DNA of 64,000 nt from Lichenicola sp965198575 (GCF_965198575.1 NZ_OZ240671.1:992001-1056000), one strand, 5' to 3'. Numbered from the stretch's first letter, positions 19,658-31,303 are shown. Numbers and translations: made by a program. Notes: generated from the letters alone by a model not told the origin.

Positions 19658-21520
19658 CTACTCGCCGACCGCAGCGCCGCCAGGGTGACGCAGATCGAGA
19701 CCGCCATAATAGCCGCCCCTGGCACCGCCCGCAGACGCCGCCAGCGATGCGCCGCCGGCCAGGATGCCTTCGGCCGAGCCCCAGTTCTCGTGCGGCTTGA
19801 CCTGGTAGCCCATCGCCTGCAGCCCCGCCACGACGTCCGGCGAGAGCGCGCCGGCTTCCGCCTCGATCGGCGCCGGCATCCATTGCTCGTGGATGCGCGG
19901 CATGTTGACCGCCTCGGCGATCGTCTGGCCGCCATCCACCACCGCCAGGATGGCCTCCAGCGTGATGGTCGGGATCCGCGATCCACCGGGGCTGCCGATC
20001 ACCATCACCACATGGCCGTTGCGCGACAGGATGGTGGGCGACATCGACGAAAGCGGGGTCTTGCCGGGCGCCACGGCATTCGCCGTTGAACCGACCAGGC
20101 CATACATGTTCGGCGAGCCCGGCTTGGAGGCGAAGTCGTCCATCTCGTCGTTCATGACGATACCGGTGTGGCCCGCCACCACCTTGGCGCCGAACCAGCC
20201 ATTCAGGGTGTAGGTCACGGAGACCGCCCTGCCCTCCTGGTCGATGATCGAGAAGTGCGTGGTTTCGGGCTTCTCTCCCGCGGCGGGCCTGGCACCCGCT
20301 TGCGCCACGCGCTGCGGCTTTGGATCGAGCGGCGTCAGGCTGCTGGATGGCACCGCATGATCGGTCGGCGTGTCGTGGCGGATCGCGGCGGCGTAGGCCG
20401 GATCGACCAGCCTGGTCACCGGGTTGTGCACGAAGGCCGGGTCGCCCAGGTTCTGCCGGTCGCTGAAGGCATGCCGCATCGCCTCGACCTGGCGCTGCAC
20501 CCCGGCTGTGGAACGCAGCCCGAGCGCGTGCAGGTCGTCGCCATCGAGGATGTTGAGGATCTCGCACAAGGCCACGCCGCCACCACTCGGCGGAGGTGCG
20601 GTGTCGATGGTGAAGCCGTGATAGCTGCAACGAACCGGTGGCAGGATGCGGGTGTGGTAGGCGGTGAAGTCGGCCGTGGCCAGGATGCCACCATCCTTCC
20701 GGCTTGCGGCGACGATGGCCGCAGCAATCGGACCGCGGTAGAACGCCGACGCGCCCCCCCGGCTGATCCGCTCCAGCGTGTCCGCGAGTTCGGCCTGCAC
20801 GAAGCGTTCGCCGGCCTCGTACGGCGTGCCGTCGGAATGCAGGAAGATGCGCGCGGCATCGGGATCATGCGCGAAGCCGTCGGTGGCGGTGTGCAGCAGC
20901 ATCACGTCGCCAGGCCCGAGGACGTAGCCGTCGCGGGCCAGGCGGATCGCCGGCGCCATCACGACGGCGCGCTTCAGGTGGCCCCAACGGGTCAGCGCCT
21001 CATCCATGCCGGCAACCGTGCCGGGGACGCCCACGGCTTTCCAGCCATCCTCGGACAGGCCAGGCACCACGTTGCCCTGTGCATCCTGAAACATCGTGGC
21101 GGTGCCGGCGAGCGGGGCATGCTCGCGAAAATCGAGGAACAGCGCGGTCCCGTCGGGCTGGCGCAGCGTCATGAAGCCGCCGCCGCCAATGTTGCCGGCT
21201 GCCGGATAGACCACTGCGAGCGCGTAGGCGACGGCCACCGCCGCATCGACCGCATTGCCGCCCTGGCGCAGGATCCCGGCCCCGACCTCCGAGGCCAGCT
21301 TCTGGGCGGTCACCACCATGCCGTGGCGGCCATACACCGACACCGGATGTGCCGGAACCGCAGCCGCCGGACCGAAGGCGAGCGGGTCGCCACCCTCCCA
21401 CCCCCCGGGAGCGGCGGCCGGAGCGGGCGTGGCTGCAGGGGGTGGCGCGGCAGAGGCCAGCGACGAGACGGTGAGCGAGGTGGCAAGTGCAACCGCCAGC
21501 GAACGCACGGGTCGCCTCAT
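19658..21520 (-). CDS. ggt: gamma-glutamyltransferase, periplasmic
   Basis: A 620-residue gamma-glutamyltranspeptidase precursor. The N-terminus MRRPVRSLAVALATSLTVSSLASA is a signal peptide. The autoprocessing site KPETTHFSIID has the nucleophilic Thr at residue 420, splitting the protein into large and small chains; the small chain has GSPGGSRIPTI and NMPRIHEQWMP. It hydrolyses glutathione and transfers the gamma-glutamyl group in the periplasm. The ATG overlaps the map stop (ATGA, 21517-21520), so it is translationally coupled to methionine aminopeptidase; the upstream in-frame Met inside map was rejected for this reason. Confidence 0.93.
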   Translation of the reverse strand: MRRPVRSLAVALATSLTVSSLASAAPPPAATPAPAAAPGGWEGGDPLAFGPAAAVPAHPVSVYGRHGMVVTAQKLASEVGAGILRQGGNAVDAAVAVAYALAVVYPAAGNIGGGGFMTLRQPDGTALFLDFREHAPLAGTATMFQDAQGNVVPGLSEDGWKAVGVPGTVAGMDEALTRWGHLKRAVVMAPAIRLARDGYVLGPGDVMLLHTATDGFAHDPDAARIFLHSDGTPYEAGERFVQAELADTLERISRGGASAFYRGPIAAAIVAASRKDGGILATADFTAYHTRILPPVRCSYHGFTIDTAPPPSGGGVALCEILNILDGDDLHALGLRSTAGVQRQVEAMRHAFSDRQNLGDPAFVHNPVTRLVDPAYAAAIRHDTPTDHAVPSSSLTPLDPKPQRVAQAGARPAAGEKPETTHFSIIDQEGRAVSVTYTLNGWFGAKVVAGHTGIVMNDEMDDFASKPGSPNMYGLVGSTANAVAPGKTPLSSMSPTILSRNGHVVMVIGSPGGSRIPTITLEAILAVVDGGQTIAEAVNMPRIHEQWMPAPIEAEAGALSPDVVAGLQAMGYQVKPHENWGSAEGILAGGASLAASAGGARGGYYGGLDLRHPGGAAVGE

Positions 21521-22326
21521 GCGGCGGTTGCGTACGGAGGACGGGTCAGGCCGGCCGGCGACAGGGTGAAGATCTCGCAACCCTCCTCGGTGACGCCGAT
21601 CATGTGCTCGAACTGTGCCGACAGGCTGCGGTCGCGGGTGACCGCTGTCCAGCCATCGTCGAGCACCTTCACGTCCGGGCGGCCCGCATTGACCATCGGC
21701 TCGACGGTGAAGAACATGCCCGGCCGCAGCACCGTGCCCTCGCCCGGCCGGCCGAAATGCAGGATGTTCGGCGGCTCGTGGAAGCGGCGGCCGATACCAT
21801 GGCCGCAGAAGTCGCGCACCACGGAGAAGCGGTTGGCCTCGACGTAGCTCTGGATGACGTGGCCGACATCGCCCAGTGTCGCACCCGGTTTCACCACCGC
21901 CAGGCCGCGCATCAGGCAGTCGTAGGTGACGTCGATCAGCATCGCAGCCCGGCGCGACACCGTGCCGACCGTGTACATCCGGCTGCTGTCGCCGTACCAG
22001 CCATCGACGATCGACGTGACGTCGATGTTGAGGACGTCGCCGTCGAGCAGCCGCCGGTCGCCGGGAATGCCATGGCAGACGACGTGGTTGATCGAGATGC
22101 AGCAGGATTTCGGATAGCCGCGATAGTTGAGGGTCGCCGGAATGGCGCCGCGCTCGAGGGTGAACTCGTGGATGATCCGGTCGAGCGTGTCGGTGCTGAC
22201 GCCGACCTGAACATGCGGGGTGATCATGTCGAGGGTTTCGGCAGCCAGTCGCCCGGCCGCCCGCATGCCTTCGAAATCTGCCGGCGAGTGGATGATGATC
22301 CGACGCCCGTCCGTCTCGCCGTCCAT
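21517..22326 (-). CDS. map: methionine aminopeptidase, type I
   Basis: A 269-residue metalloprotease that removes N-terminal Met. The five metal ligands are recognisable: Asp in LNIDVTSIVDGWYGDSSR (two Asp), His in GHGIGRRFHEPP, Glu in FTVEPMVN, and the last Glu near the AQFEHMIGVTEEGCEI segment. There is no zinc-finger or SH3-like N-terminal extension, as in other proteobacterial MetAP1a. The start at 22326 is preceded by AGGAAAGG, preferred over an upstream Met at 22362. The gene is translationally coupled to ggt downstream. Confidence 0.93.
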   Translation of the reverse strand: MDGETDGRRIIIHSPADFEGMRAAGRLAAETLDMITPHVQVGVSTDTLDRIIHEFTLERGAIPATLNYRGYPKSCCISINHVVCHGIPGDRRLLDGDVLNIDVTSIVDGWYGDSSRMYTVGTVSRRAAMLIDVTYDCLMRGLAVVKPGATLGDVGHVIQSYVEANRFSVVRDFCGHGIGRRFHEPPNILHFGRPGEGTVLRPGMFFTVEPMVNAGRPDVKVLDDGWTAVTRDRSLSAQFEHMIGVTEEGCEIFTLSPAGLTRPPYATAA

Positions 22327-22487
22327 GTCTGGCACCTTTCCTGGGACCTGCTGCCTATGCACCGGTCATGCCGCGGCCGCGCAACCGAGGCTGCGACCGT
22401 CAACGCACAGGACTGTCATATGGTGCGCGGCAATACGCAACCACGCCCGGCGGCGAGCAGTCGACCGACCAGGCAGGATCCGGCAGC

Positions 22488-23645
22488 TCAGCCCTTCTGG
22501 TAACGGCCCCGGCCATGCGCGTGACCGTGCCCGGTCACCCTGCCGACGGCGGCGGCGAAATGCACCCGCGCACCGGTCAGTCGGACCCGCGGGCCATGAC
22601 CTCCACCGGACCGAACCATGGCCGAACCATGCGCCGCCGCCAGCCGCAGCATCAGCCGGCTGCCTCGGAAGCGGGCGACGTGGCGTCCGAAACGGCCCTG
22701 GCGAAGCACCGGAGCAGCCTGGCTGTCGCCGAGCGTGTCGGAGGCAAGCACCAGCGGCATGCGACGGGCCCGCATCATCGGCCGCGCCTCGACCGGCACG
22801 CCCTCCTGCTGGAAGCCCTGGTCGAGCAGCTCTGCCATCACCGCGCTGCGCTGCGGGTTGGTGCGCGCGCCCAGCACGATGCCGATCAGACGCACGTTGC
22901 CGCGCACCGCCGAGGTCACCAGGTTGCGGCCGGCATCGACGGTGTAGCCGGTCTTGAGGCCGTCGGCGCCCGGGTAGATCTGCAGCATCGGGTCATGGTT
23001 CATGACCTCGCGGCCGTGGAACATGAACGCCGGCACGGAGAAGTAGTGGTACTGGTCCGGGAAATCCTGGATCAGGTGACGGGTCAGGGTGGCGAAATCC
23101 CGCGCCGTCGAGACCTGCTCCGGATCGGGCAGCCCTGACGCGTTGCGGAAGGTCGTGTTGCTCATGCCGAGCGAGCGCGCCTTCTGGGTCATCATCTGCG
23201 CGAAGGCCTGCTCGTCGCCCTGCGCCAGCAGCTCGCCAAGGGCGCACGCGGCATCGTTCGCCGATTTGGTGACGAGCCCAAGGATCGCCTGCTCCACCGT
23301 CAGGTAGCTGCCAGGCACCAGGTCGAGCTTGGACGGCTCCATCGAGGCGGCATGGCTGGAGACCGGCACCGCCTGGTCTAGCGAGATCCGGTTGGCTCGG
23401 ATCGCATCGAACGCAAGATACAGCGTCATCAGCTTGGTCAGGCTGGCGGGATAGCGCTGGAGGTCGGGATTGCCCTGCTGCAGCACCGCGCCGGTGTTGG
23501 CGTCCATCACGAAGGTGCTGAGCTGGCCGACATACTGGGCCCGCGCCGAGACCGGAGCCGCGACGACGCCCACCACGGCCATGCCGAACAGCGCGCCCAG
23601 GCTCGCAGCCTTCGTCAGTCGCTTCGACCAGCCACGCGTCGGCAT
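22488..23645 (-). CDS. dacC: D-alanyl-D-alanine carboxypeptidase (PBP5/6 type)
   Basis: A 385-residue precursor with a signal peptide ending APVSARAQ. The penicillin-binding motifs are SxxK at PASLTK (Ser68, Lys71), SAND as the SxN box, and LKTGYT as the KTG box. It should trim the terminal D-Ala from peptidoglycan pentapeptides in the periplasm. After the catalytic domain (to about residue 300), the C-terminus is a basic, His/Gly/Arg-rich tail (GHGHAHGRGR) rather than the amphipathic anchor or SPOR domain of other family members. The start at 23645 is preferred to 23711 because it places the signal peptide at the N-terminus. Confidence 0.88.
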   Translation of the reverse strand: MPTRGWSKRLTKAASLGALFGMAVVGVVAAPVSARAQYVGQLSTFVMDANTGAVLQQGNPDLQRYPASLTKLMTLYLAFDAIRANRISLDQAVPVSSHAASMEPSKLDLVPGSYLTVEQAILGLVTKSANDAACALGELLAQGDEQAFAQMMTQKARSLGMSNTTFRNASGLPDPEQVSTARDFATLTRHLIQDFPDQYHYFSVPAFMFHGREVMNHDPMLQIYPGADGLKTGYTVDAGRNLVTSAVRGNVRLIGIVLGARTNPQRSAVMAELLDQGFQQEGVPVEARPMMRARRMPLVLASDTLGDSQAAPVLRQGRFGRHVARFRGSRLMLRLAAAHGSAMVRSGGGHGPRVRLTGARVHFAAAVGRVTGHGHAHGRGRYQKG

Positions 23646-23741
23646 TTGGGCACCAGCAAGGGTTGCCGGACCTGAAGCGCCATGATCCTCGAAACGTGGC
23701 GCCATCTGCACCCCCTCGCTATCTCTGTCGATACTATTGGC

Positions 23742-23756
23742 ACGTAAATCTTACGT
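23742..23756. promoter_or_regulatory. perfect 15-base palindrome in a divergent intergenic region
   Basis: ACGTAA-ATC-TTACGT is a perfect inverted repeat with six-base arms and a three-base spacer. It lies in the 328-base, comparatively AT-rich region between dacC (minus, start 23645) and clpS (plus, start 23974), about 97 bases upstream of dacC. Shape and position suit a dimeric repressor or activator site. I cannot name the regulator. Confidence 0.4.
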
Positions 23757-23973
23757 CCAGGTTAATTCCACGAATGCCAACGGCTTGGCACTGATCCTTG
23801 GGGGTTGGAGGCAACTCCTGACCGCAACCTCATCAGGCAACGGTCCGTGCTTTTCCGGCAGCTGGGTCTTTCACCGCGCGTCGGAGTTCCAATATGGTGC
23901 CAGCATGCGCTCCGACGTTATTTCTACCGGCCCCAGCGCCGGTTTTCGCAAGCTTCGCCAGGTCCCAGCACGT

Positions 23974-24318
23974 ATGAGCGACCCCCACCTCAGCGACAAC
24001 GACAAGACCAACAATCCCGACCTGCCAAATGTCGGCGTGGTGGTGAAGTCGCGTCCCAAGACGCGCAAGCCTGCCATGTACAAGGTGTTGATGCTGAACG
24101 ACGATTACACGCCGATGGAGTTCGTCGTGCACGTGCTGGAGCGCTTCTTCCAGAAGTCGCGGGACGAGGCGACGCGCATCATGCTGCACGTCCACAAGCG
24201 CGGCGTCGGTGTGTGCGGCGTCTATACCTATGAGGTTGCCGAGACCAAGGTCACCCAGGTGATGGATCTGGCGCGCCAGAACCAGCACCCGCTGCAGTGC
24301 ACGATCGAAAAGGACTGA
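23974..24318 (+). CDS. clpS: ATP-dependent Clp protease adaptor ClpS
   Basis: A 114-residue adaptor that delivers N-end-rule substrates to ClpAP. The core has YKVLMLNDDYTPMEFVVHVLERFF, with the N-degron pocket residues Asn-Asp-Asp and Thr-Pro-Met-Glu, and MLHVHKRGVGVCGVYTYEVAETK. The N-terminal extension is disordered and acidic, as in other ClpS. The start MSDPHLSDND at 23974 was chosen over a Met far upstream at 23737 because the extra sequence lacks any conserved character. clpA follows in the same direction after 247 bases. Confidence 0.94.
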   Translation: MSDPHLSDNDKTNNPDLPNVGVVVKSRPKTRKPAMYKVLMLNDDYTPMEFVVHVLERFFQKSRDEATRIMLHVHKRGVGVCGVYTYEVAETKVTQVMDLARQNQHPLQCTIEKD

Positions 24319-24565
24319 GGCGGCCATCGCGCCAGGTTCGGACCGCCCGCTGGCGGGGATGTAAACGCCGGCGCACGCTCCCATCTCCAGTGGCCGGCGA
24401 GCCGGCCCTCGAGCGGCCAGCACCCTCCAAATTCTAAACCGGTTTTTTACTGGCCTTCTGTAGATTTACCTCCAAGATGACGAATGGTCGCGAGGCGATG
24501 CGCGACGGTGACTCAGCTTGGTTGGCTGCAGTCCGTCTGGTCCGATCGGCGAAGGAGCGTCAACC

Positions 24566-26929
<2,364 letters not shown>

Positions 26930-26947
26930 CACCGGATCACGATCGAG

Positions 26948-26980
26948 AGGCGGGGACCTTCACGGGTCCCCGCCTTTTCT
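26948..26980 (+). terminator. rho-independent terminator after clpA
   Basis: A perfect 11-base-pair GC-rich stem (arms AGGCGGGGACC and GGTCCCCGCCT, 26948-26958 and 26965-26975) with a six-base loop, followed by TTTTCT. It begins 19 bases after the clpA stop and would end the clpS-clpA transcript. Confidence 0.9.
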
Positions 26981-27057
26981 GCATTTCGAAGCCTGGCGGT
27001 AATCCCGGTGACTGCCCCGTTCCGGAACGCCTGCTCCAGCAGCCGTCGCGTGGCCGT

Positions 27058-28464
27058 TTACAAGTTCGGGTTGTCCAGGACGTAGAACAGCCCGCCCGCC
27101 AGCAGCATCGTCACCGGCAGCGTGAACAGCCAGGCGAGCCCGATCCGCACCAGCATGGAGCGCTGCACCCCCTGGCCGCCGGCGATCATCGTCCCGGCGA
27201 TGCCCGAGGTGATGATGTGGGTGGTGCTGACCGGCAGCCCGGTAAAGCCTGCGGTGCCGATCAGCACGGCCCCGACCAGCTCGGCACTGGCGCCCTGCCC
27301 CGGTGTCATATGCTGCTTGCCGAGCCGCTCGCCCAGCGTCTGCACGACGCGCTTGTAGCCGACCATCGTCCCGATCCCGAGGCACAGCGCGCTCAGCACC
27401 CGCACCCAGACCGGCGCGAAATGCACCGGCGGCCCCAGCTTCTTGCCGAGATCCTTGGCACGCGCCTTGTCGGCAGCGGACAGCCTGGGCGTCTCGCCAA
27501 CGTGCTTCAGCTCGCTCAGCACCTGGTAGATGTCGCCGCGCAGGCGGGATTTCGTCGCCTGGGTTCCGCCCTGCGACGGCGCGGACGCGGCGATCTTCGG
27601 CGCCGACGGCCCGAAATTCTGCAGCTCGGTCGCCGCGGCAACGCCCTGGTCCTTGCGATCGTCACCGTACTGCCGGATCAGCGGGATCGCGGCGGCCGCG
27701 TTCTGGCTGAGTTCGGCCAGTTGCGTCGGCGCGTTCGGGTTCAGCGCGAAGGTCGCCGGCATCAAGCCGATGATCGTCAGCATGATCAGGCCGATGCTCT
27801 TCTGGCCGTCGTTGGTGCCGTGCGAGAAGCTCACGCCGGTGCAGGTCAGCACCAGCAGGCCCCGCAGCCACCAGACCGGGGGCTCGCCCTCCTTCGGCGG
27901 CTCGAACAGGCTGCCCTTGCGGACCACCAGCCGCAGCAGCGCATACAGCCCGCCGGCACCGATCAGCCCGAGCACCGGCGAGATCGCCAACGCCTCCAGC
28001 ACCTTGATGATCTGTGTCCAATCCACGCCCTGGCCGAGGGCGCGCGACTGCATCAGCGCGTCGCTCGCCGCCACGCCGATCAGCGCGCCGATGATGCAAT
28101 GCGAGCTGCTGTTGGGGATGCCGAAGAACCAGGTCAGCACGTTCCAGAGCAGCGCCGAGGCGAACAGCGACACCAGCATCGGCACCGCAGGCGCACCGTT
28201 CGGCGGCGTCAGCACATCGGGCGGCAGGATCTCGACGAGCGCATAGGCGACCGCGATGCCGCCGACCAGCACGCCGACGAAGTTCATGATGCCCGACAGG
28301 ATCACCGCCGGGATCGGCTTCAGCGTGTTGGTATAGATGACCGTGGCGACGGCGTTGGACGTATCGTGGAAGCCGTTGGTCGCCTCGAAGGCCAGCACCA
28401 GCACGAAGCAGAACACCAGCATCGCGATGACGATGCCGGAGGCGGGGTCGAAATGGGCGAGCAT
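27058..28464 (-). CDS. pit: PiT-family inorganic phosphate transporter
   Basis: A 468-residue membrane protein with about ten helices in two inverted halves. The N-terminal repeat has EATNGFHDTSNAVATVIYT and the second half has FSHGTNDGQKSIGLI, the paired GxNDxxK signatures of PiT transporters, which carry metal-phosphate complexes with H+. A long polar cytoplasmic loop (about residues 220-330) separates the halves. The start MLAHFDPASG at 28464 is preferred to 28485. Directly upstream on the same strand lies a PPK2 kinase gene (86 bases), a likely phosphate-storage link. No phoU-like gene adjoins it. Confidence 0.92.
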   Translation of the reverse strand: MLAHFDPASGIVIAMLVFCFVLVLAFEATNGFHDTSNAVATVIYTNTLKPIPAVILSGIMNFVGVLVGGIAVAYALVEILPPDVLTPPNGAPAVPMLVSLFASALLWNVLTWFFGIPNSSSHCIIGALIGVAASDALMQSRALGQGVDWTQIIKVLEALAISPVLGLIGAGGLYALLRLVVRKGSLFEPPKEGEPPVWWLRGLLVLTCTGVSFSHGTNDGQKSIGLIMLTIIGLMPATFALNPNAPTQLAELSQNAAAAIPLIRQYGDDRKDQGVAAATELQNFGPSAPKIAASAPSQGGTQATKSRLRGDIYQVLSELKHVGETPRLSAADKARAKDLGKKLGPPVHFAPVWVRVLSALCLGIGTMVGYKRVVQTLGERLGKQHMTPGQGASAELVGAVLIGTAGFTGLPVSTTHIITSGIAGTMIAGGQGVQRSMLVRIGLAWLFTLPVTMLLAGGLFYVLDNPNL

Positions 28465-28550
28465 GCGGCGTCCTCTCCAGAGCACCGGTCAACGCCCGTT
28501 CAGAACCCCCGCCGCATGACGCCCGTGTGAAATTACAACAGCCGGCCTGA

Positions 28551-29441
28551 TCAGGTCTCGGCCTCGAGCTGCTTCCTTGCCTTCTGCAGCTTCGCCTTGT
28601 CCTCGGCGTCGAGGGTCGGCACCGGGAGTGGAAGCTTCTCCAGCGCCTGGATCATCGCCTCCACCACGATCAGCCGGGCGTACCACTTGTTGTCGCCCGG
28701 CACGACCATCCAGGGCGCGTCCGGCGTGGCAGTGGCGGCGATCGCATCCTCGTAGGCGGTCTGGTACTGGTCCCAGTAGCCGCGCTCGGCGAGGTCGCTG
28801 GCACTGAACTTCCAGTGCTTGTCGGGGTCGTCCAACCGGGCCAGGAAGCGCTTGCGCTGCTCCTCCTTCGAGATGTGGAGGAAGAACTTCAGCACGATCG
28901 TGCCCTGGCGGCCGAGATAGGCCTCGAAGTTGCGGATGTCGCGGTAGCGGTGCTTCCAGAATTTATGCGCCCGCACCTCGTCCGGCAGGTTCTCGTGGTC
29001 GAGCGCCTCGGAATGCACGCGGGTGACCAGCACCTCCTCGTAGTGGCTGCGGTTGAAGATGCCGATATGGCCCCGCATCGGCACCGCCTGGTGCACGCGC
29101 CACAGGAAGTCGTGCGAGAGCTCCACCGGCCCCGGCTGCTTGAACGACGTCACCGACACGCCCTGCGGGTTGATGCCCGACATGACGTGCTTGATGGTCC
29201 CGTCCTTGCCGCCGGCATCCTTGGCCTGGAACACCGCCAGCAACGCCCAGCGCCCGTTCGCGAACAGCGCCTCCTGCAGCTTCGACAGCCGCTCGACGCC
29301 CTCCTGCAGCAGCAGCTTGCCCTCGTCCTCGTCGATCGCGATTCCGCCGGTGTCGGACGGGGGGTGGTCGGCGAGGCTGAAGCCCTTGGGCGAGGTGATG
29401 CGGTAGCGTTTCAGCAGCGCCTTGCGTTGCTCGGCATGCAC
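28551..29441 (-). CDS. ppk2: polyphosphate:nucleotide phosphotransferase, PPK2 family
   Basis: A 296-residue kinase of the PPK2 class III type. Walker A is FQAKDAGGKDGTIKHV, Walker B region FNRSHYEEVLVTRV, and the lid has the HISKEEQRKRF segment; NPQGVSVTSFKQPGPVELSHDFLWR is highly typical. It uses polyphosphate to phosphorylate nucleotides (AMP/ADP or GDP) or makes polyphosphate in reverse. The start is GTG at 29441, 5 bases after the stop of the upstream SDR gene, with a GGGAGGG ribosome site inside that gene's end. Its position before pit suggests phosphate homeostasis. Confidence 0.92.
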   Translation of the reverse strand: MHAEQRKALLKRYRITSPKGFSLADHPPSDTGGIAIDEDEGKLLLQEGVERLSKLQEALFANGRWALLAVFQAKDAGGKDGTIKHVMSGINPQGVSVTSFKQPGPVELSHDFLWRVHQAVPMRGHIGIFNRSHYEEVLVTRVHSEALDHENLPDEVRAHKFWKHRYRDIRNFEAYLGRQGTIVLKFFLHISKEEQRKRFLARLDDPDKHWKFSASDLAERGYWDQYQTAYEDAIAATATPDAPWMVVPGDNKWYARLIVVEAMIQALEKLPLPVPTLDAEDKAKLQKARKQLEAET

Positions 29442-29446
29442 GGACG

Positions 29447-30199
29447 TCAGCCCTCCCGCTTCACCGCAAGAGCTGCCGGCGCCTGGCTCAGCGGCATCAT
29501 CTCGATCCGGTTGATGTTCACCCGCCGCGGCAGGCCGATCACCCAGGCGATGGTCTCGGCGATGTCTTCGGGCAGCAGCGGGTCGGCGCCCTTGTAGATC
29601 GCCGCGGCCTTCTCGTCGTCGCCGAAGCGGACGTTGCTGAACTCGCTGCCGCCGACCAGGCCGGGCTCGATGTTGGTGACGCGCACGCCGGTGCCGATCA
29701 GGTCGGCTTTCAGGTTGAGCACGAACTGGGCGACGAACGCCTTGGTGGCGCCATACACGTTGCCGCCGGGATACGGATAGGTGCCGGCGACGCTGCCGAT
29801 GGTCACCACGTGGCCGCTGTTGCGCGCGACCATCCCGGGCAGCAGTGCCCGCACCGGTCCGAGCATGCCGCCGACGTTGGTGGCGACCATGCGGTCCCAG
29901 TCCTCGAGCGCATTCTGCCAGGCGGGGCCCAGCCCCAATGCGAGGCCGGCATTGGCCACCAGCACGTCGATGTCGCGCCACTCCGGCGGCAGGCTTCCCG
30001 GCAGGTCGGCCACCGCACGGTGATCGGTGACGTCGAGCTGCACGGGCAGCAGGTTGGGGCCGAGCTGTGCGGCAAGGCTGTCGAGCCGTTCACGACGGCG
30101 GCCGGTGGCGATCACCCGGTGCCCGTCACCGACCAGGCGTTCCGCGGTGGAGCGGCCGAACCCGGCGGTGGCGCCGGTGATGAAGACGGTAAGGCTCAT
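29447..30199 (-). CDS. short-chain dehydrogenase (YdfG-like)
   Basis: A 250-residue classical SDR. The NADP-type Rossmann start is TVFITGATAGFG with GRRRERL after strand 2; NAG is in VLVANAGLALGLGP, the catalytic Ser in GSVAGTYPYPGG, and YxxxK in VYGATKAF. The close match is to YdfG-type enzymes, which reduce 3-hydroxy acids such as malonic semialdehyde or L-allo-threonine. The ATG overlaps the stop of a small upstream ORF (ATGA, 30196-30199), and ppk2 follows 5 bases after its stop, so the three genes form one unit. Confidence 0.88.
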   Translation of the reverse strand: MSLTVFITGATAGFGRSTAERLVGDGHRVIATGRRRERLDSLAAQLGPNLLPVQLDVTDHRAVADLPGSLPPEWRDIDVLVANAGLALGLGPAWQNALEDWDRMVATNVGGMLGPVRALLPGMVARNSGHVVTIGSVAGTYPYPGGNVYGATKAFVAQFVLNLKADLIGTGVRVTNIEPGLVGGSEFSNVRFGDDEKAAAIYKGADPLLPEDIAETIAWVIGLPRRVNINRIEMMPLSQAPAALAVKREG

Positions 30200-30483
30200 G
30201 GTATCTCCAGATCTGCTGGCGGGTCGGTGACTTCCGGTTCGGCAACGCAAAAGCGCGCCGTCAGCTCCGCCTGGCTGGCGAGACGGCGACCGTCCGGGCC
30301 GAACAGCCGGAGGTCGCGCCAGGCCGGCGCCGGCAGCAGTTCGGCCGCCCGCTTGAGTGCCGCCTGCTCGGTGCCGAAATGCTCCTGGCGGTCGACCGGC
30401 CGGCCCCTGATGGCCCACTCCTGGCCCGGTGGAAGCGGGATCCCCGGCACCGGGCTATCGAGATAGGCGAGGGTGAACGGCAT
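30196..30483 (-). CDS. small conserved-looking hypothetical protein
   Basis: A 95-residue soluble protein starting MPFTLAYLDSPVPGIP. It has no cysteine pair, signal or membrane segment, and I do not recognise the family. The pattern LPPGQEWAIRGRPVD, then a helix EQAALKRAAELL and LRLFGPDGRRLASQAEL, reads like a compact mixed alpha/beta domain. Support for it being real is the exact ATGA overlap with the downstream SDR gene and the coding-like composition. It heads the SDR-ppk2 unit and is divergent from yqgE. Confidence 0.6.
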   Translation of the reverse strand: MPFTLAYLDSPVPGIPLPPGQEWAIRGRPVDRQEHFGTEQAALKRAAELLPAPAWRDLRLFGPDGRRLASQAELTARFCVAEPEVTDPPADLEIP

Positions 30484-30607
30484 CGGGCACCTGGCTCTGC
30501 CTTGGCCTACGCGGAAGGCGGGGGAATGGGAGCAGCTTCATCTCTGACGGGGGTTTGCGCAACCACCCGGCGTCTTGCACCGGAGACGGGTTTGGCCACA
30601 TCTCAGC

Positions 30608-31192
30608 ATGATGTTCTCCCTCCTGCCTGACCCCGATGCCAGCCTGACCGGGCACCTGCTGATCGCCATGCCGTCGCTGACCGACCGCAATTTCGCGCAG
30701 ACCGTCATCTTTCTCTGCGCGCACTCGCCGCAGGATGGCGCCATGGGGCTGGTGGTGAATCGGCGGCTGGCAGAGCCAGGCTTCGACGACCTGCTGGCCC
30801 AGCTCGAGATCGAGCCCGCACCGCCGCGACGCCGGATTGCGCTATGTTCCGGCGGCCCGATGGAAAGCTCGCGCGGCTTCGTGCTGCACAGCAGCGACTG
30901 GAGCGGCGACGGCAGCCTGACGGTCGATGACGGCATCGTGCTGACCGCAAGCCTCGACGTGCTCCGCGAGATCGCCGACGGCCAGGGTCCTTCGAAGGCG
31001 TTGCTGGCGCTCGGCCATGCGAGTTGGGGGCCGGGCCAGCTGGAGAGCGAGATCCGGGAGAATGCCTGGCTGCCGTCGGCGTCCAGCGACGCGATCGTGT
31101 TCGGCACCGACCATGACCGCAAGTGGCGCCGGGCGATGGCGGTGCTGGGTGTGGACCCGCTGCGCTTGGTGGATGGCGTCGGGCACGCCTGA
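30608..31192 (+). CDS. yqgE: YqgE/AlgH family protein
   Basis: A 194-residue protein of UPF0301. Marks are LTGHLLIAMPSLTDRNFAQTVIFLC, MGLVVNRRL, CSGGPMESSRGFVLH and LALGHASWGPGQLESEI, with the WGPGQLE segment being especially diagnostic. The family is widespread but its role is unclear; AlgH in pseudomonads was named for an effect on alginate expression. Two Met codons stand at 30608 and 30611, and the upstream in-frame start at 30575 would add residues not conserved in the family. Confidence 0.9.
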   Translation: MMFSLLPDPDASLTGHLLIAMPSLTDRNFAQTVIFLCAHSPQDGAMGLVVNRRLAEPGFDDLLAQLEIEPAPPRRRIALCSGGPMESSRGFVLHSSDWSGDGSLTVDDGIVLTASLDVLREIADGQGPSKALLALGHASWGPGQLESEIRENAWLPSASSDAIVFGTDHDRKWRRAMAVLGVDPLRLVDGVGHA

Positions 31193-31303
31193 CACAAGCG
31201 CTTGAGGTGACGCTCCGGGGCCGCCCTGGGGGCTGAACCGGCTGCCTGGTTGCCCGTTGATCGGGCAGACGCTGCCTGGAAAGGCGGCGTCAGGAGAACC
31301 AGC

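Noticed and set aside
24431..24450. AAACCGGTTT palindrome followed by T tract as a clpS terminator
   Set aside because: The stem is AT-rich at its ends, has no real loop and lies over 110 bases after the clpS stop, so it is not a convincing terminator.
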